Source of the DNA: Sphingobacterium psychroaquaticum
GTDB lineage: Bacteria; Bacteroidota; Bacteroidia; Sphingobacteriales; Sphingobacteriaceae
NCBI RefSeq assembly: GCF_900177625.1
Contig: NZ_FXAU01000002.1
Span: forward strand, 147,707-211,706
DNA: 64,000 nt
Reading direction: 5' to 3'
A model generated the notes under the pieces. The model saw only the letters and a program-made list of their open reading frames with translations, ran no database searches and was not told the DNA's origin. Below, piece by piece: positions 1 through 8,376 of this stretch. The position numbers and the translations under genes are program-made. Position 1 is the stretch's first letter. Every line of letters starts with the position of its first letter.

Positions 1-509
1 AATACAACCTATACTACGATGACATCAAAAAACTAAAGCTCCCTGTGGTCGGGGTAATAGGCAACCACGACATGCTCGGAAACGGCCGAGAGATCTACGC
101 ACAAATGTTCGGCCCGGAAAACTTTTCATTTATATATGGCAAAAACAAATTCATTTTCTTCAATTCCAACTCACGGGAAGTTGCCTTTGATGGTTCCGTA
201 CCAGACCTAGGTTGGATTGAAAAAGAAATAAAGAACACAACAGCTGATGTCGAAAACTTATTCTTCATATCGCACGTAGCTCCCTTTGTTTATGATTTTG
301 ACCAAACCAAAACAGAAGATTTAGCTCGGATGTTATCCAGCAGCACGAAGTCACGTCTCTCCATACACGGACATACGCATAGTTATCAGCTGGAAAAACC
401 ATTCGAAGATCAATTCCCCTACCTAACTGTACCAACGCTGCAAAAGCGATCCTACGTTAAAATAACTGTCCAGGGACAGACAATCACGCATCAACAAATT
501 AATTACTAA
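1..509 (+). CDS. Metallophosphoesterase, 5' end outside window
   Basis: The frame is already open at the first bases, so the N-terminus lies outside the window and the GTG at 45 is internal. The visible 169 residues hold the later calcineurin-like phosphoesterase motifs: VIGNHD near the left edge, SHVAP in the middle and GHTH near the C-terminus, which supply metal-binding Asn and His residues. The earlier DxH and GDxx motifs must lie upstream. It is probably a phosphomonoesterase or phosphodiesterase, perhaps exported like its neighbour; the substrate cannot be told. Its stop overlaps the next start by one base (TAATG), so the two are translationally coupled. Confidence 0.85.
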   Translation, partial: YNLYYDDIKKLKLPVVGVIGNHDMLGNGREIYAQMFGPENFSFIYGKNKFIFFNSNSREVAFDGSVPDLGWIEKEIKNTTADVENLFFISHVAPFVYDFDQTKTEDLARMLSSSTKSRLSIHGHTHSYQLEKPFEDQFPYLTVPTLQKRSYVKITVQGQTITHQQINY

Positions 510-1081
510 TGAAGATCCTGACGCTATTTTTAAGCACGCTACTTTCCATATTACACGTATCTGCACAAACCAAAGACAGCACATTCCTCTATAAAATAAT
601 GCCGCACAATGTAAAAATTCAACATGCGGGTAATATTGGTATGTTCTCCGTCGGCTTCGGTTACCAGTCGCCCAATAAGAAATGGAAAGGGGATTTCATG
701 TATGGTATCGTACCGCCAAAATATGCCGACAAGGCGATTCATTCCATAACATTAAAGGGGAAATTTGCGCCAATCAATAAAACCTATACACCCGATGTAT
801 CAGTCAATTGGCTGAATACAGGCTTATGGGTGAGCCGTGCATTAGGCAGCAAATACTTCAGAGGATTGCCAGACTATTACGATGATGGTTATTATTACTT
901 CTCTACAGCAATGCATATTGGCGTATTTGTAGGAAGCGAAGTAAAATATAAAAAAATAGGCTTTTATTACGAGGTGGGCACCACAGAGAAACACATCATT
1001 AATTATGTAAAAAACACCGGATCGATACAGCTGAACGCTATTTTCAATATCGGTATGGGCTTGGTTTATCATTTGAAATAA
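509..1081 (+). CDS. Exported protein of unknown function, beta-barrel-like
   Basis: 190 residues. The N-terminus (Lys, then a Leu-rich stretch ending near SAQ at about residue 20) is a Sec signal peptide with a signal peptidase I site. The mature part is rich in aromatic and glycine residues in alternating patterns (for example FSVGFGY, GFYYEVG) and ends in hydrophobic residues followed by YHLK, which resembles a small outer-membrane beta-barrel. I do not recognise the family. It overlaps the preceding phosphoesterase gene by one base and is probably co-expressed with it. The function is unknown; an outer-membrane location is inferred. Confidence 0.7.
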   Translation: MKILTLFLSTLLSILHVSAQTKDSTFLYKIMPHNVKIQHAGNIGMFSVGFGYQSPNKKWKGDFMYGIVPPKYADKAIHSITLKGKFAPINKTYTPDVSVNWLNTGLWVSRALGSKYFRGLPDYYDDGYYYFSTAMHIGVFVGSEVKYKKIGFYYEVGTTEKHIINYVKNTGSIQLNAIFNIGMGLVYHLK

Positions 1082-1097
1082 ACCAAACCCAAGTTTT

Positions 1098-1979
1098 TTA
1101 TTTTAAGCGACTCTCTGGCAGAGGCACATAGCCATCATCATTGATCACTTTAGGGAAAGCGTGGTTGCGCCAATCCTCTTTTGCTTTCTCAATGGTCTCC
1201 TTACTCGTGGCCACAAAATTCCAGGAGATATACCGTTCTTCCGGAAAAGGGGTTCCACCAAAGATATACACCGAGGTGTTAGGCTTCATCGTGAAGGTAC
1301 ATAAGCTCGCGTCCTTCGTAATCAAAATCTGCTTAGGCCCATATTCATGCGTTTGATTAACAACGGCACCTTCCAGAATATACAGACCACTTTCTCCAAA
1401 AAGCTCACTGCCGATATCGACAACACGTTCCTCTGTTGTTTTAAGTTCCAACATATACAGCGGCGAATAAACAGGTACACCCGAACGCTTTCCAAAGATT
1501 TCACCTGCTATTAGGCGATAACTAACACCATCCTCTGTCCAGTGCGGAATATCCTTTTCTTCGATATGGTAAAACTCTGGCTCCATAAACTCCAACTCCT
1601 TCGGCAAAGCTACCCATATCTGTAAGCCATGCATAAATTTATCCTTTTGTCGCAAACGTTCCGGCGTACGCTCGGAGTGTGTTACCCCTTTTCCTGCCGT
1701 CATCCAGTTTACCGCTCCAGGCTGGATTTCAATCTCAGTGCCTATACTATCACGATGCATCATAGCACCATCAAAGAGATACGTCAACGTCGACAATCCA
1801 ATATGCGGATGGGGGCCAATATCAATATTCTGATGATCGGCCAGGCACGCCGGTCCCATATGGTCAATAAAAACAAAAGGTCCAATTGAACGCTTTTGTC
1901 GAAAAGGCAACAATCTACCGACTAGGAAATTTCCAATATCCGCAGCCGTTTCTTCATGTATAAAATCAATATTCGACAT
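1098..1979 (-). CDS. Pirin family protein
   Basis: 293 residues from the chosen start (MSNIDF). An in-frame ATG 24 bases upstream would add eight residues that match nothing in the family. The N-terminal cupin carries the pirin metal-ligand pattern: HPHIG near residue 64, then a histidine in MMHRDS and HSE (of GVTHSERT) about 45 residues further on. A second cupin domain fills the C-terminal half. Pirins are bicupin metalloproteins, and some have quercetin 2,3-dioxygenase activity, but the physiological role is usually unknown. It lies downstream of gyrB on the same strand, with a terminator between, so it is probably a separate unit. Confidence 0.85.
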   Translation of the reverse strand: MSNIDFIHEETAADIGNFLVGRLLPFRQKRSIGPFVFIDHMGPACLADHQNIDIGPHPHIGLSTLTYLFDGAMMHRDSIGTEIEIQPGAVNWMTAGKGVTHSERTPERLRQKDKFMHGLQIWVALPKELEFMEPEFYHIEEKDIPHWTEDGVSYRLIAGEIFGKRSGVPVYSPLYMLELKTTEERVVDIGSELFGESGLYILEGAVVNQTHEYGPKQILITKDASLCTFTMKPNTSVYIFGGTPFPEERYISWNFVATSKETIEKAKEDWRNHAFPKVINDDGYVPLPESRLK

Positions 1980-2014
1980 AAAAATCCATTTACTAAATAC
2001 CACAAGTTACTAAT

Positions 2015-2046
2015 AAAAAAACCAATCTTTTGGGGATTGGTTTTTT
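2015..2046 (-). terminator. Intrinsic terminator of gyrB
   Basis: On the minus strand a seven-base-pair stem (ACCAATC at 2021-2027 pairing with GATTGGT at 2035-2041) is followed by a run of U from the A-tract at 2015-2021. It lies 24 bases past the gyrB stop codon. Confidence 0.85.
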
Positions 2047-2069
2047 ATATTGTTATAAAACGGTCAAAA

Positions 2070-4028
2070 CTAGACGTCAATTTTAGCGTAACGTGCATTG
2101 CGTTCGATAAACTCACGACGTGGCGCTACCTCATCGCCCATCAACATAGAGAAGATACGATCACACTCTGCTGCGTTCTGGATGGTCACCTGACGTAAGG
2201 TACGGTGCTCCGGATCCATAGTCGTCTGCCATAACTGCTCGGCGTTCATCTCTCCAAGACCTTTATAGCGCTGCACATGTACAGAGTCTTCTTTACCCGC
2301 ACCTTTCAATCGTTGGATTGCTGCAATGCGTTGATCCTCATTCCATGCATACTCAAACTCTCTACCCTTCTTCACCATATATAACGGTGGGGTTGCGATG
2401 TATACATAACCACGCTCAATAAGCTCCTTCATGTAGCGGAAATAGAATGTCAGAATAAGGGTCGCAATGTGCGATCCATCGACATCGGCATCCGTCATGA
2501 TTACAATCTTGTGGTAACGTAATTTATCTAGATTAAGCGCTTTGGAATCTTCTGCCGTCCCTACACTTACACCAAGCGCAGTAAACATATTTTTGATCTC
2601 TTCATTTTCGTAGATCTTATGCTCCATCGCTTTCTCAACGTTTAAGATCTTACCTCGAAGCGGCATAATCGCTTGGAAGCGGCGGTCACGACCTTGCTTA
2701 GCCGTTCCTCCCGCGGAATCCCCCTCGACGAAGAATATCTCACATTTTTCTGGATCATTGTCAGAACAGTCAGCTAGCTTACCAGGTAATCCTGAACCGC
2801 CCATTACTGTTTTACGCTGCACCAATTCACGAGCTTTACGAGCTGCTGCACGAGCCTGCGCCGCAATAACAACTTTCTGTACAATCGCTTTTGCTTCACG
2901 CGGATTCTCTTCCAGGTATACACCCAAAATCTCACCTACAGCAACGTCGACAGCTCCCATAACCTCATTATTACCTAATTTGGTTTTCGTCTGTCCTTCA
3001 AACTGTGGCTCCGCAACTTTCACAGAGATTACAGCCGTCAATCCTTCACGAAAGTCATCACCGGTAATATCTACTTTTAAGTTTTTCAATAACCCCGATT
3101 TGTCGGCATAGGCTTTAAGCGTACGCGTCAAACCACGACGGAAACCAGCAACGTGCGTTCCGCCTTCAATGGTATTGATATTGTTCACATAAGAGTGCAC
3201 ATTCTCTGCGTATGTATCGTTGTACTGCAACGCTAACTCCACAGGGATACCTTGCTTGATACCTTCTACATAAATTGGCTCAGGAATAAGGGAATGTCTT
3301 GTGCCGTCCAAGAACTTTACAAACTCTTGAAGACCACCTTCTGAGTAAAACTCATCCGATTTCTTCGTTCCATCTTCCAATAGCTCACGCTCATCAGTCA
3401 ACGTCAGGCGCACTCCTTTATTCAAGAAAGCAAGCTCACGTAAACGATTTGCTAAGGTATCGTAATTGTATACCGTAGTCATGGTAAAGATCTCCGGATC
3501 CGGACGGAAGGTTACAATCGTACCCGTGATATCACTCGTTCCGATCTCCTTCACATCATATTGCGGTTTACCTTTTTCGTACTCCTGTTGGAATATTTTT
3601 CCTTCACGGTGCACGACAGCAGACAAGTGTGTGGAAAGTGCGTTCACACAGGATACCCCCACACCATGCAGACCACCAGACACCTTATAGGTGTCTTTAT
3701 CAAATTTACCACCGGCATGGAGAATTGTCATAACCAATTCCAACGCCGATTTGTTTTCTTTCTTATTAATTCCGGTCGGAATACCCCTTCCGTTATCTTT
3801 TACAGAGACCGAATTATCTTCATGAATCGTCACAAAGATATCCGTACAATATCCTGCTACGGCCTCATCAATAGAGTTATCAACAACCTCGTATACCAAG
3901 TGGTGCAAGCCTTTGATACCTGTATCACCAATATACATGGAAGGTCTTTTACGTACTGCTTCTAGCCCCTCTAAAACCTGGATATTATCCGCTGAATACG
4001 TTGATGGATTTTTCTTTTCTTCGCTCAT
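2070..4028 (-). CDS. gyrB: DNA gyrase subunit B
   Basis: 652 residues from MSEEKK. An upstream in-frame start would add 25 residues and would overlap the promoter, so it is rejected. The GHKL ATPase domain is N-terminal (EVVDNSIDEA near residues 47-56, DNGRGIP, GGLHGVG), followed by the transducer domain and the TOPRIM domain (EGDSAGG, later DADVDGSHI), ending in the short gyrase B tail (QRYKGLGEMN). The length of about 650 fits GyrB of Bacteroidota; the paralogue ParE is less likely because the N-terminal motifs and tail are GyrB-like. With GyrA it introduces negative supercoils. gyrA is not adjacent. Confidence 0.95.
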   Translation of the reverse strand: MSEEKKNPSTYSADNIQVLEGLEAVRKRPSMYIGDTGIKGLHHLVYEVVDNSIDEAVAGYCTDIFVTIHEDNSVSVKDNGRGIPTGINKKENKSALELVMTILHAGGKFDKDTYKVSGGLHGVGVSCVNALSTHLSAVVHREGKIFQQEYEKGKPQYDVKEIGTSDITGTIVTFRPDPEIFTMTTVYNYDTLANRLRELAFLNKGVRLTLTDERELLEDGTKKSDEFYSEGGLQEFVKFLDGTRHSLIPEPIYVEGIKQGIPVELALQYNDTYAENVHSYVNNINTIEGGTHVAGFRRGLTRTLKAYADKSGLLKNLKVDITGDDFREGLTAVISVKVAEPQFEGQTKTKLGNNEVMGAVDVAVGEILGVYLEENPREAKAIVQKVVIAAQARAAARKARELVQRKTVMGGSGLPGKLADCSDNDPEKCEIFFVEGDSAGGTAKQGRDRRFQAIMPLRGKILNVEKAMEHKIYENEEIKNMFTALGVSVGTAEDSKALNLDKLRYHKIVIMTDADVDGSHIATLILTFYFRYMKELIERGYVYIATPPLYMVKKGREFEYAWNEDQRIAAIQRLKGAGKEDSVHVQRYKGLGEMNAEQLWQTTMDPEHRTLRQVTIQNAAECDRIFSMLMGDEVAPRREFIERNARYAKIDV

Positions 4029-4061
4029 GTAATTAAAATAAAATGAGTACTGTTTAACATT

Positions 4062-4093
4062 CAAATATACGAAATTTTTAGCTAAAAACCCAA
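4062..4093 (-). promoter_or_regulatory. Predicted promoter of gyrB
   Basis: On the minus strand TATATTTG (4069-4062) matches the Bacteroidota -7 consensus TAnnTTTG exactly. A TTG (4093-4091) lies 21 bases further upstream, where the -33 element is expected. This gives a leader of roughly 30 bases before the ATG at 4028. Confidence 0.55.
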
Positions 4094-4191
4094 TATTTAG
4101 CACCTAAAATAGCAACGACCTCGCCACTAAAAAAAGGAGCAAAAACACAAGAATTATCATGGGAAATGCAGAAAATTCAATTTATTTATAT

Positions 4192-4199
4192 TAGGTTTG
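4192..4199 (+). promoter_or_regulatory. Predicted -7 element of the OmpH-like gene
   Basis: TAGGTTTG matches TAnnTTTG. The predicted transcript would start near 4204-4206, which leaves no leader for the ATG at 4209 and about 20 bases for the ATG at 4227. This decides the start codon of the gene downstream. No clear -33 element is seen. Confidence 0.5.
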
Positions 4200-4226
4200 T
4201 TTCTTTAAATGGAAAAACTAAAAACA

Positions 4227-4850
4227 ATGAATAAACTATTTACAACCTTATCAAAAGTATCCTTGGGAGTTATGGTGACTTTAAGTGTCGTTGCCTGTAA
4301 CCAAAATGCAAAAACGGGCGCTAACAATGCGAGCGACTCAACAGTTTCCCCATCTTCTACGACTGCCAAAGAAGAAAAGATTGTATACATCAATTCGGAC
4401 TCATTGTCTGAAAAATATGTTTATTTCAAAGATATCAGAGCTAAACTAGAGGGCAAGGTAAAGAAAGCACAAAGCGACTTACAAGCTAAAGGGCAAGCGT
4501 TCCAACGCGAAGTGGCAGAATACCAACAAAAAGCAGGCTCTATGAGTGCTTCTGAGCGTCAGGCAACAGAAGAGAAATTAGCACGCAAACAAGATGAACT
4601 AGGTCGCTTGGATCAAAATGCATCTGCATCGATCCAACAAGATGAATCGGCCGAATTCAACAACGTATACAACGCGATTACGGAGTACTTGAAGAAACAT
4701 GCAAAAGAAAATGGTTACACGTTGGTATTAACATACTCGAAAACAAACCCAACGGTATTGTATGCTGATTCTAAATTAGACATCACAAATGATGTGATTG
4801 ACGCGCTAAACAAAGAGTACAGCAGCAAAAAACCAGCAGAAAAGAAATAA
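4227..4850 (+). CDS. OmpH/Skp-family periplasmic chaperone-like lipoprotein
   Basis: 207 residues from MNKLFT; an ATG 18 bases upstream is possible but sits on the predicted transcription start. The N-terminus is a lipoprotein signal with lipobox VVAC. After a Ser/Thr/Asn-rich linker comes an OmpH-like domain: a short strand (KIVYINSDSL), a long charged, Gln-rich helix of about 80 residues likely to form coiled-coil tentacles, and a C-terminal part ending in ITNDVIDALNKEY. Skp/OmpH proteins are trimeric periplasmic chaperones of outer-membrane proteins. The lipid anchor is an addition compared with soluble E. coli Skp. It is followed at once by a strong terminator, so it is monocistronic. Confidence 0.85.
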   Translation: MNKLFTTLSKVSLGVMVTLSVVACNQNAKTGANNASDSTVSPSSTTAKEEKIVYINSDSLSEKYVYFKDIRAKLEGKVKKAQSDLQAKGQAFQREVAEYQQKAGSMSASERQATEEKLARKQDELGRLDQNASASIQQDESAEFNNVYNAITEYLKKHAKENGYTLVLTYSKTNPTVLYADSKLDITNDVIDALNKEYSSKKPAEKK

Positions 4851-4871
4851 TAACGACACGTATCGTTCTAT

Positions 4872-4903
4872 AAAAAGGAGGCTCTTAGGAAGCCTCCTTT
4901 TTT
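4872..4903 (+). terminator. Intrinsic terminator after the OmpH-like gene
   Basis: A perfect 12-base-pair stem, 4872-4883 with 4891-4902 (AGGAGGCT paired with AGCCTCCT, extended by A/T pairs), a 7-base loop and a T-tract, 22 bases after the stop codon. Confidence 0.9.
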
Positions 4904-4909
4904 ATTGCC

Positions 4910-5110
4910 GTAACGCTAGCGCGAGCCTGCCTGCGATAGGCAGGTTTTCAACTCGTGCTCTTTGTAATCTAGGACACGAGCTACAAGCTCACGCCAGCAG
5001 TAGATAAACTCGCGCCAGCGGTAGGTAAAATCGTACCAGCGATAAGCCTTGAGCCTACGGTAGGATATCACACGAAGCTTGTCGAAGTGTTACCGGAGGC
5101 GCAACGCAAG
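4910..5110. repeat. Repeat-rich intergenic DNA, including a 21-bp tandem repeat
   Basis: This gene-free stretch holds several short dyads and repeats: a hairpin CCTGCCT-gcgat-AGGCAGG at 4926-4944; three imperfect 21-base units in tandem at 4988-5008, 5009-5029 and 5030-5050, the first two differing at only three positions; a small hairpin CCTA-cgg-TAGG at 5054-5064; and GCTTGTCGAAGTG at 5077-5089, which resembles a motif that recurs between genes in many Bacteroidota. No open frame of interest is present. It looks like a composite of dispersed intergenic repeats. Confidence 0.55.
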
Positions 5111-5196
5111 ACCTTATCCCTTTGGATCTCGCTTAATTTATTTGCTTTTATAGCAATTGATTAATACCTTGTCCTATAATTTTCGGAACAAGTTCT

Positions 5197-6099
5197 ATGG
5201 TAAAAACAATTTTAGACAAGACAATCACACCTTTCTACTGGATCGATGTTGTTAATCCAACACACGCAGAAATGGATGAGCTGAAGGTGCGATTCAAACT
5301 GAATGAGGCTTCTATAAACGATTGTTTTCAGACCGGTCAGTTACCTAAAATTGAAGAATTTGACAACTACTATTTCCTAATAATTCGCTCAATTCCAGCT
5401 GAATTCGACGATTTTGCAGACACCCTTACCGAGATAACAGAACGTATATCTGTATTCTTTAGCGAAAAATTTGTCATTACTGTCCACCGTACAGAAGTTC
5501 ATTACCTAAAAAAAATAGAGGAACACTTCTCGCCAACAAAGCTAAACTCAAGCAAACTCTTTATTAATCACCTGACCTCGGAAGCGCTCAAAACATTCGA
5601 AAGTTTAGTAATAGATAAACTGAACAACCAATTAGACCGCTATGAAGAGGTCGTCTTTATGCAAAGACGAAAGAAAGATTTCTTACAACAGCTATACTAC
5701 ATCAAACGACAGGTAGACCACGTTCGAATTATCTTGACACTGTATAAGGACATTGTTGATTTCTTTCATCTTTCGGCCTTCAAAAATGTCTACACCCAGG
5801 ACCTTAAAGATTTATATGGCCGTTCTGCTGCGCTTTATCGTAATATATCAGAAAATACAGCGCAACTGCTCAACATCTATTTCAACATTGAATCCAACCA
5901 CACAAACGACATTATGCGAACCTTAACGATTATATCGGTTTTCTTTATGCCGTTAACTTTCATCGTGGGGGTCTACGGCATGAACTTTACCCATATGCCC
6001 GAATTGGAATGGTACTACGGCTACCCAGCTATTATGATTACCATGGCGCTTTTAGCCTTGATTATCTTCTATTGGTTTAAGCGAAAAAACTGGCTTTAA
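5197..6099 (+). CDS. corA: CorA-family magnesium/cobalt transporter
   Basis: 300 residues, the usual CorA length. A large N-terminal cytoplasmic alpha/beta domain with long charged helices is followed by two C-terminal transmembrane helices. The signature Gly-Met-Asn (YGMNF) is at residues 261-263 between them, and a basic tail (KRKNWL) follows the second helix. CorA is a homopentameric inner-membrane channel for Mg2+. Only ten bases separate its stop from that of the convergent tsaB, and no terminator was seen between them. Confidence 0.92.
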   Translation: MVKTILDKTITPFYWIDVVNPTHAEMDELKVRFKLNEASINDCFQTGQLPKIEEFDNYYFLIIRSIPAEFDDFADTLTEITERISVFFSEKFVITVHRTEVHYLKKIEEHFSPTKLNSSKLFINHLTSEALKTFESLVIDKLNNQLDRYEEVVFMQRRKKDFLQQLYYIKRQVDHVRIILTLYKDIVDFFHLSAFKNVYTQDLKDLYGRSAALYRNISENTAQLLNIYFNIESNHTNDIMRTLTIISVFFMPLTFIVGVYGMNFTHMPELEWYYGYPAIMITMALLALIIFYWFKRKNWL

Positions 6100-6109
6100 T
6101 GCGACGCAA

Positions 6110-6799
6110 CTATATCCTTTTTTTAGGGGTCGATGCAATAAAATCTTTTAAATAAAAAGGCTCGAAATATATTAAGTCTTCGAATTCTTGCTGGAGGAAT
6201 TTAGTATAGGAAAGCGTGGACAGATATTCCGCTGAATTTTGAAAACCTGTTGATACAGTAACCGAAGGCACCGCTTGAAATAGCCCCTCAAACTTATCGG
6301 CCCCTGTTCCGAAGAGCACAACCTGCCCCATTTCTACAAAAGAAGTTTCATCTATAATTTGCGCCGACGTTGGTGTTTTTAACACGCCTTGATCATCATA
6401 GATCGCCATATATACCTCCATCCGACGGGCGTCAATCATCGGCACCACAACAGTCCCGCTATCCACACCATTTTGCGCTAAAAATCCGGCAGCCATGGCA
6501 TCCAATGTATTCAATGCCAACAACGGAATATCCAAAGCATAACACAAACCCTTTGCCGTAGAAACACCGATCCGAAGTCCGGTATATGATCCAGGTCCCA
6601 TACTCACTGCGATAGCACCGAGGTCGGCCATCGTAATCCCTGCTTTTTGCAGTACTTGCTCAATAAATAGCGTAAGGTGACTAGCGTGCATATTAGCTTC
6701 TTCACCTTGAACAGCACTGATTGTCGCACCGTTTTTACTAATAGCGACAGCACAAGTCGGTGTCGCAGTTTCTATTTGCAGAATGTAAATATCTTTCAT
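6110..6799 (-). CDS. tsaB: tRNA N6-threonylcarbamoyladenosine biosynthesis protein TsaB
   Basis: 229 residues, normal for TsaB. The N-terminus (ILQIETATPTCAVAI) is the ASKHA-fold phosphate loop, followed by HASHLT and the conserved SMGPGSYTGLRIG block. TsaB is a non-catalytic partner of TsaD in the complex that makes t6A37 in ANN-decoding tRNAs. It starts 9 bases after yidD ends and so probably closes the rpmH-rnpA-yidD-tsaB transcript. Confidence 0.93.
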   Translation of the reverse strand: MKDIYILQIETATPTCAVAISKNGATISAVQGEEANMHASHLTLFIEQVLQKAGITMADLGAIAVSMGPGSYTGLRIGVSTAKGLCYALDIPLLALNTLDAMAAGFLAQNGVDSGTVVVPMIDARRMEVYMAIYDDQGVLKTPTSAQIIDETSFVEMGQVVLFGTGADKFEGLFQAVPSVTVSTGFQNSAEYLSTLSYTKFLQQEFEDLIYFEPFYLKDFIASTPKKRI

Positions 6800-6808
6800 G
6801 TAACAAAA

Positions 6809-7063
6809 TTACGGGACAGGATCATGTCCATGTCCACCCCAAGGGTTGCAACTAAGAATTCGACGAATAGCAAGCCATCCCCCTTTAAAAGGGCCATACT
6901 TTATAATTGCTTCCTTACCATATTGTGAGCATGTTGGCGTATAGCGACAATTTGCCCCTAAAAAAGGAGAAATAAAAAGTTGATAAAACCGAATGATTAA
7001 TAGAAACAACCACTTAAGCGGTTGCTTAATCAGGTTTTCCCAAATAGCTGTTAGTAATTTCAT
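6809..7063 (-). CDS. yidD: Membrane protein insertion efficiency factor YidD
   Basis: 84 residues. It has an N-terminal amphipathic/hydrophobic helix, then the family motif with conserved cysteines ([11 protein letters not shown]) and the tail [15 protein letters not shown]. YidD assists YidC-dependent membrane insertion. Its start overlaps the 3' end of rnpA by 38 bases, a common arrangement that suggests translational coupling. yidC is not in the window. Confidence 0.93.
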   Translation of the reverse strand: MKLLTAIWENLIKQPLKWLFLLIIRFYQLFISPFLGANCRYTPTCSQYGKEAIIKYGPFKGGWLAIRRILSCNPWGGHGHDPVP

Positions 7064-7433
7064 CCTTTAATTTAGTGATTGTGAGCCCCATCCGTTCATA
7101 CATATATGCATACGGAAGCTGCTCTTTTCCGACATACTGAAAAGCAACAAGCAAATTTAAGGAATGTTCTTGGAGAAACAAGTAGAGTTCCTCTTTTTGC
7201 AAACGAAAGGCTTCACGCATACGCCTTTTAACGGCATTACGATCTACAGCACGCTTGAACCGTCTCTTCGAAACAGAAAGGATACTCTGGGCAGGGGAAA
7301 CATGGTCTTCCGAAGGTTTAGGTTGGAAGACGATACGATAGGGATATAAAACAAAAGAAAAACTATTATGGAAAAGATCATCAATTAACCTTTTACTGCA
7401 TAATCGTTCTTCTTTTGTGAATGTTTTACCCAT
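7026..7433 (-). CDS. rnpA: Ribonuclease P protein component
   Basis: 135 residues. It begins with the usual [17 protein letters not shown] pattern and carries the RNR-like RNA-binding motif ([17 protein letters not shown]) in the middle. RnpA binds the RNase P RNA to process the 5' ends of tRNA precursors. It lies 52 bases downstream of rpmH and overlaps yidD. Confidence 0.93.
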   Translation of the reverse strand: MGKTFTKEERLCSKRLIDDLFHNSFSFVLYPYRIVFQPKPSEDHVSPAQSILSVSKRRFKRAVDRNAVKRRMREAFRLQKEELYLFLQEHSLNLLVAFQYVGKEQLPYAYMYERMGLTITKLKDEITNSYLGKPD

Positions 7434-7485
7434 AATGACTTTTCGCCAGCTAACTTGCTCGGAAATTAGTCAACGGTAAACAATA

Positions 7486-7644
7486 TTAACCTTTGTGACG
7501 GTACTCGTCAGACACAGTTAGGCGTTTTCTACCTTTAGCTCTACGAGAAGCCAATACTCTTCTTCCGTTAGCTGAACTCATACGCTCTCTAAAGCCGTGT
7601 TTATTTCTTCTTTTTCTTTGCGAAGGCTGAAATGTTCTTTTCAT
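7486..7644 (-). CDS. rpmH: 50S ribosomal protein L34
   Basis: 52 codons read directly from the minus strand. The protein begins [18 protein letters not shown], the L34 signature, continues with [19 protein letters not shown] and ends in RHKG. It is highly basic and of normal length for L34. It is the first gene of the rpmH-rnpA-yidD-tsaB run; the replication genes often found next to it in other phyla (dnaA, dnaN) are absent here. Confidence 0.95.
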   Translation of the reverse strand: MKRTFQPSQRKRRNKHGFRERMSSANGRRVLASRRAKGRKRLTVSDEYRHKG

Positions 7645-7702
7645 GACGCTATTATGCTTATTTTAATATTTTTTACTCAGTGAATCCCTCAACAAGGGAA
7701 CG

Positions 7703-7733
7703 CAAAAGTACAGTTAATTTAGAACTTACACAA
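7703..7733 (-). promoter_or_regulatory. Predicted promoter of the rpmH operon
   Basis: On the minus strand TACTTTTG (7710-7703) matches TAnnTTTG, with TTG (7733-7731) 20 bases upstream as the -33 element. The leader of about 55 bases contains a small hairpin, TCCCT-caaca-AGGGA (7685-7699). Confidence 0.55.
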
Positions 7734-7763
7734 GTATTCTTTTAAAATATCTAGGTTTTAAAC

Positions 7764-8171
7764 CTATTTATTTTTCAAAAGATCCCTAATCTCGGTCAAC
7801 AACAACTCTTCTTTGGTTGGTGCCGGGTCAGCTGCTGGTGCAGGTTCCTCTGCTCGTTTCAGACTATTTAAACCTTTAATAACGATAAAAATACAGAAAG
7901 CAATAATCGTAAACTGAACGATAACATTAATGAAATTTCCGTAACGAATCGCTACTTCACTCGTGTTGGTTGCGGCGTTCGCCTCGGTAATAACATACTT
8001 AAAGTTAGAAAAATCTACCTTACCAATGACGATACCAATAGCAGGCATAACAAGATCATCAACCAAGGAAGTCACAATCTTACCAAATGCTCCACCAATT
8101 ACAACACCGACTGCCAAGTCGATTACATTGCCGCGCATGGCGAACTCTTTAAATTCTTTTAAAAATCCCAT
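7764..8171 (-). CDS. mscL: Large-conductance mechanosensitive channel MscL
   Basis: 135 residues, normal for MscL. The N-terminal amphipathic helix ([28 protein letters not shown], shown in part) leads into the pore-lining first transmembrane helix, followed by a periplasmic loop, a second helix and a charged C-terminal helix ([12 protein letters not shown]). The channel opens under membrane tension and protects against hypo-osmotic shock. It is a single gene with its own predicted promoter. Confidence 0.95.
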   Translation of the reverse strand: MGFLKEFKEFAMRGNVIDLAVGVVIGGAFGKIVTSLVDDLVMPAIGIVIGKVDFSNFKYVITEANAATNTSEVAIRYGNFINVIVQFTIIAFCIFIVIKGLNSLKRAEEPAPAADPAPTKEELLLTEIRDLLKNK

Positions 8172-8198
8172 AGTATAAGATTAAACGTTATCGATATA

Positions 8199-8229
8199 CA
8201 AACTTATACAAAGTTGTTTTTATATGCAA
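8199..8229 (-). promoter_or_regulatory. Predicted promoter of mscL
   Basis: On the minus strand TAAGTTTG (8206-8199) fits TAnnTTTG, with TTG (8229-8227) 20 bases upstream. This leaves a leader of about 20 bases to the mscL start. Confidence 0.5.
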
Positions 8230-8311
8230 TAATTATTGCGTTGTAGATAAAAAACGCACAGTCAAATTATCGGCATTAAATCTTAAATAGTTTAATTGTT
8301 AGTTTTTTTAC

Positions 8312-8319
8312 TAAATTTG
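8312..8319 (+). promoter_or_regulatory. Predicted -7 element of the orphan response regulator
   Basis: TAAATTTG fits TAnnTTTG and lies 57 bases before the ATG at 8377. The nearest TTG is only 13 bases upstream, so the -33 element is uncertain. Confidence 0.35.
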
Positions 8320-8376
8320 TTACATGCGTGAAAATGTTAACTACATCTACTCTAAACCCGTTAATCTCGACTAGAA

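Noticed and set aside
3466..3965. Frames antisense to gyrB that stay open for more than 100 codons
   Set aside because: They lie wholly within gyrB on the opposite strand, show no family features, and follow from the codon bias of gyrB. The same applies to other long antisense frames, for example within the murC, ftsI and GH16 genes.
4988..5050. The 21-bp tandem units as a CRISPR array
   Set aside because: The units are head to tail with no unique spacers between them and only three imperfect copies; no cas genes are in the window.
7752..7766. TAGGTTTTAAACCTA at the mscL stop as a terminator
   Set aside because: It is a near-perfect palindrome with almost no loop and is AT-rich, so a stable hairpin is unlikely.
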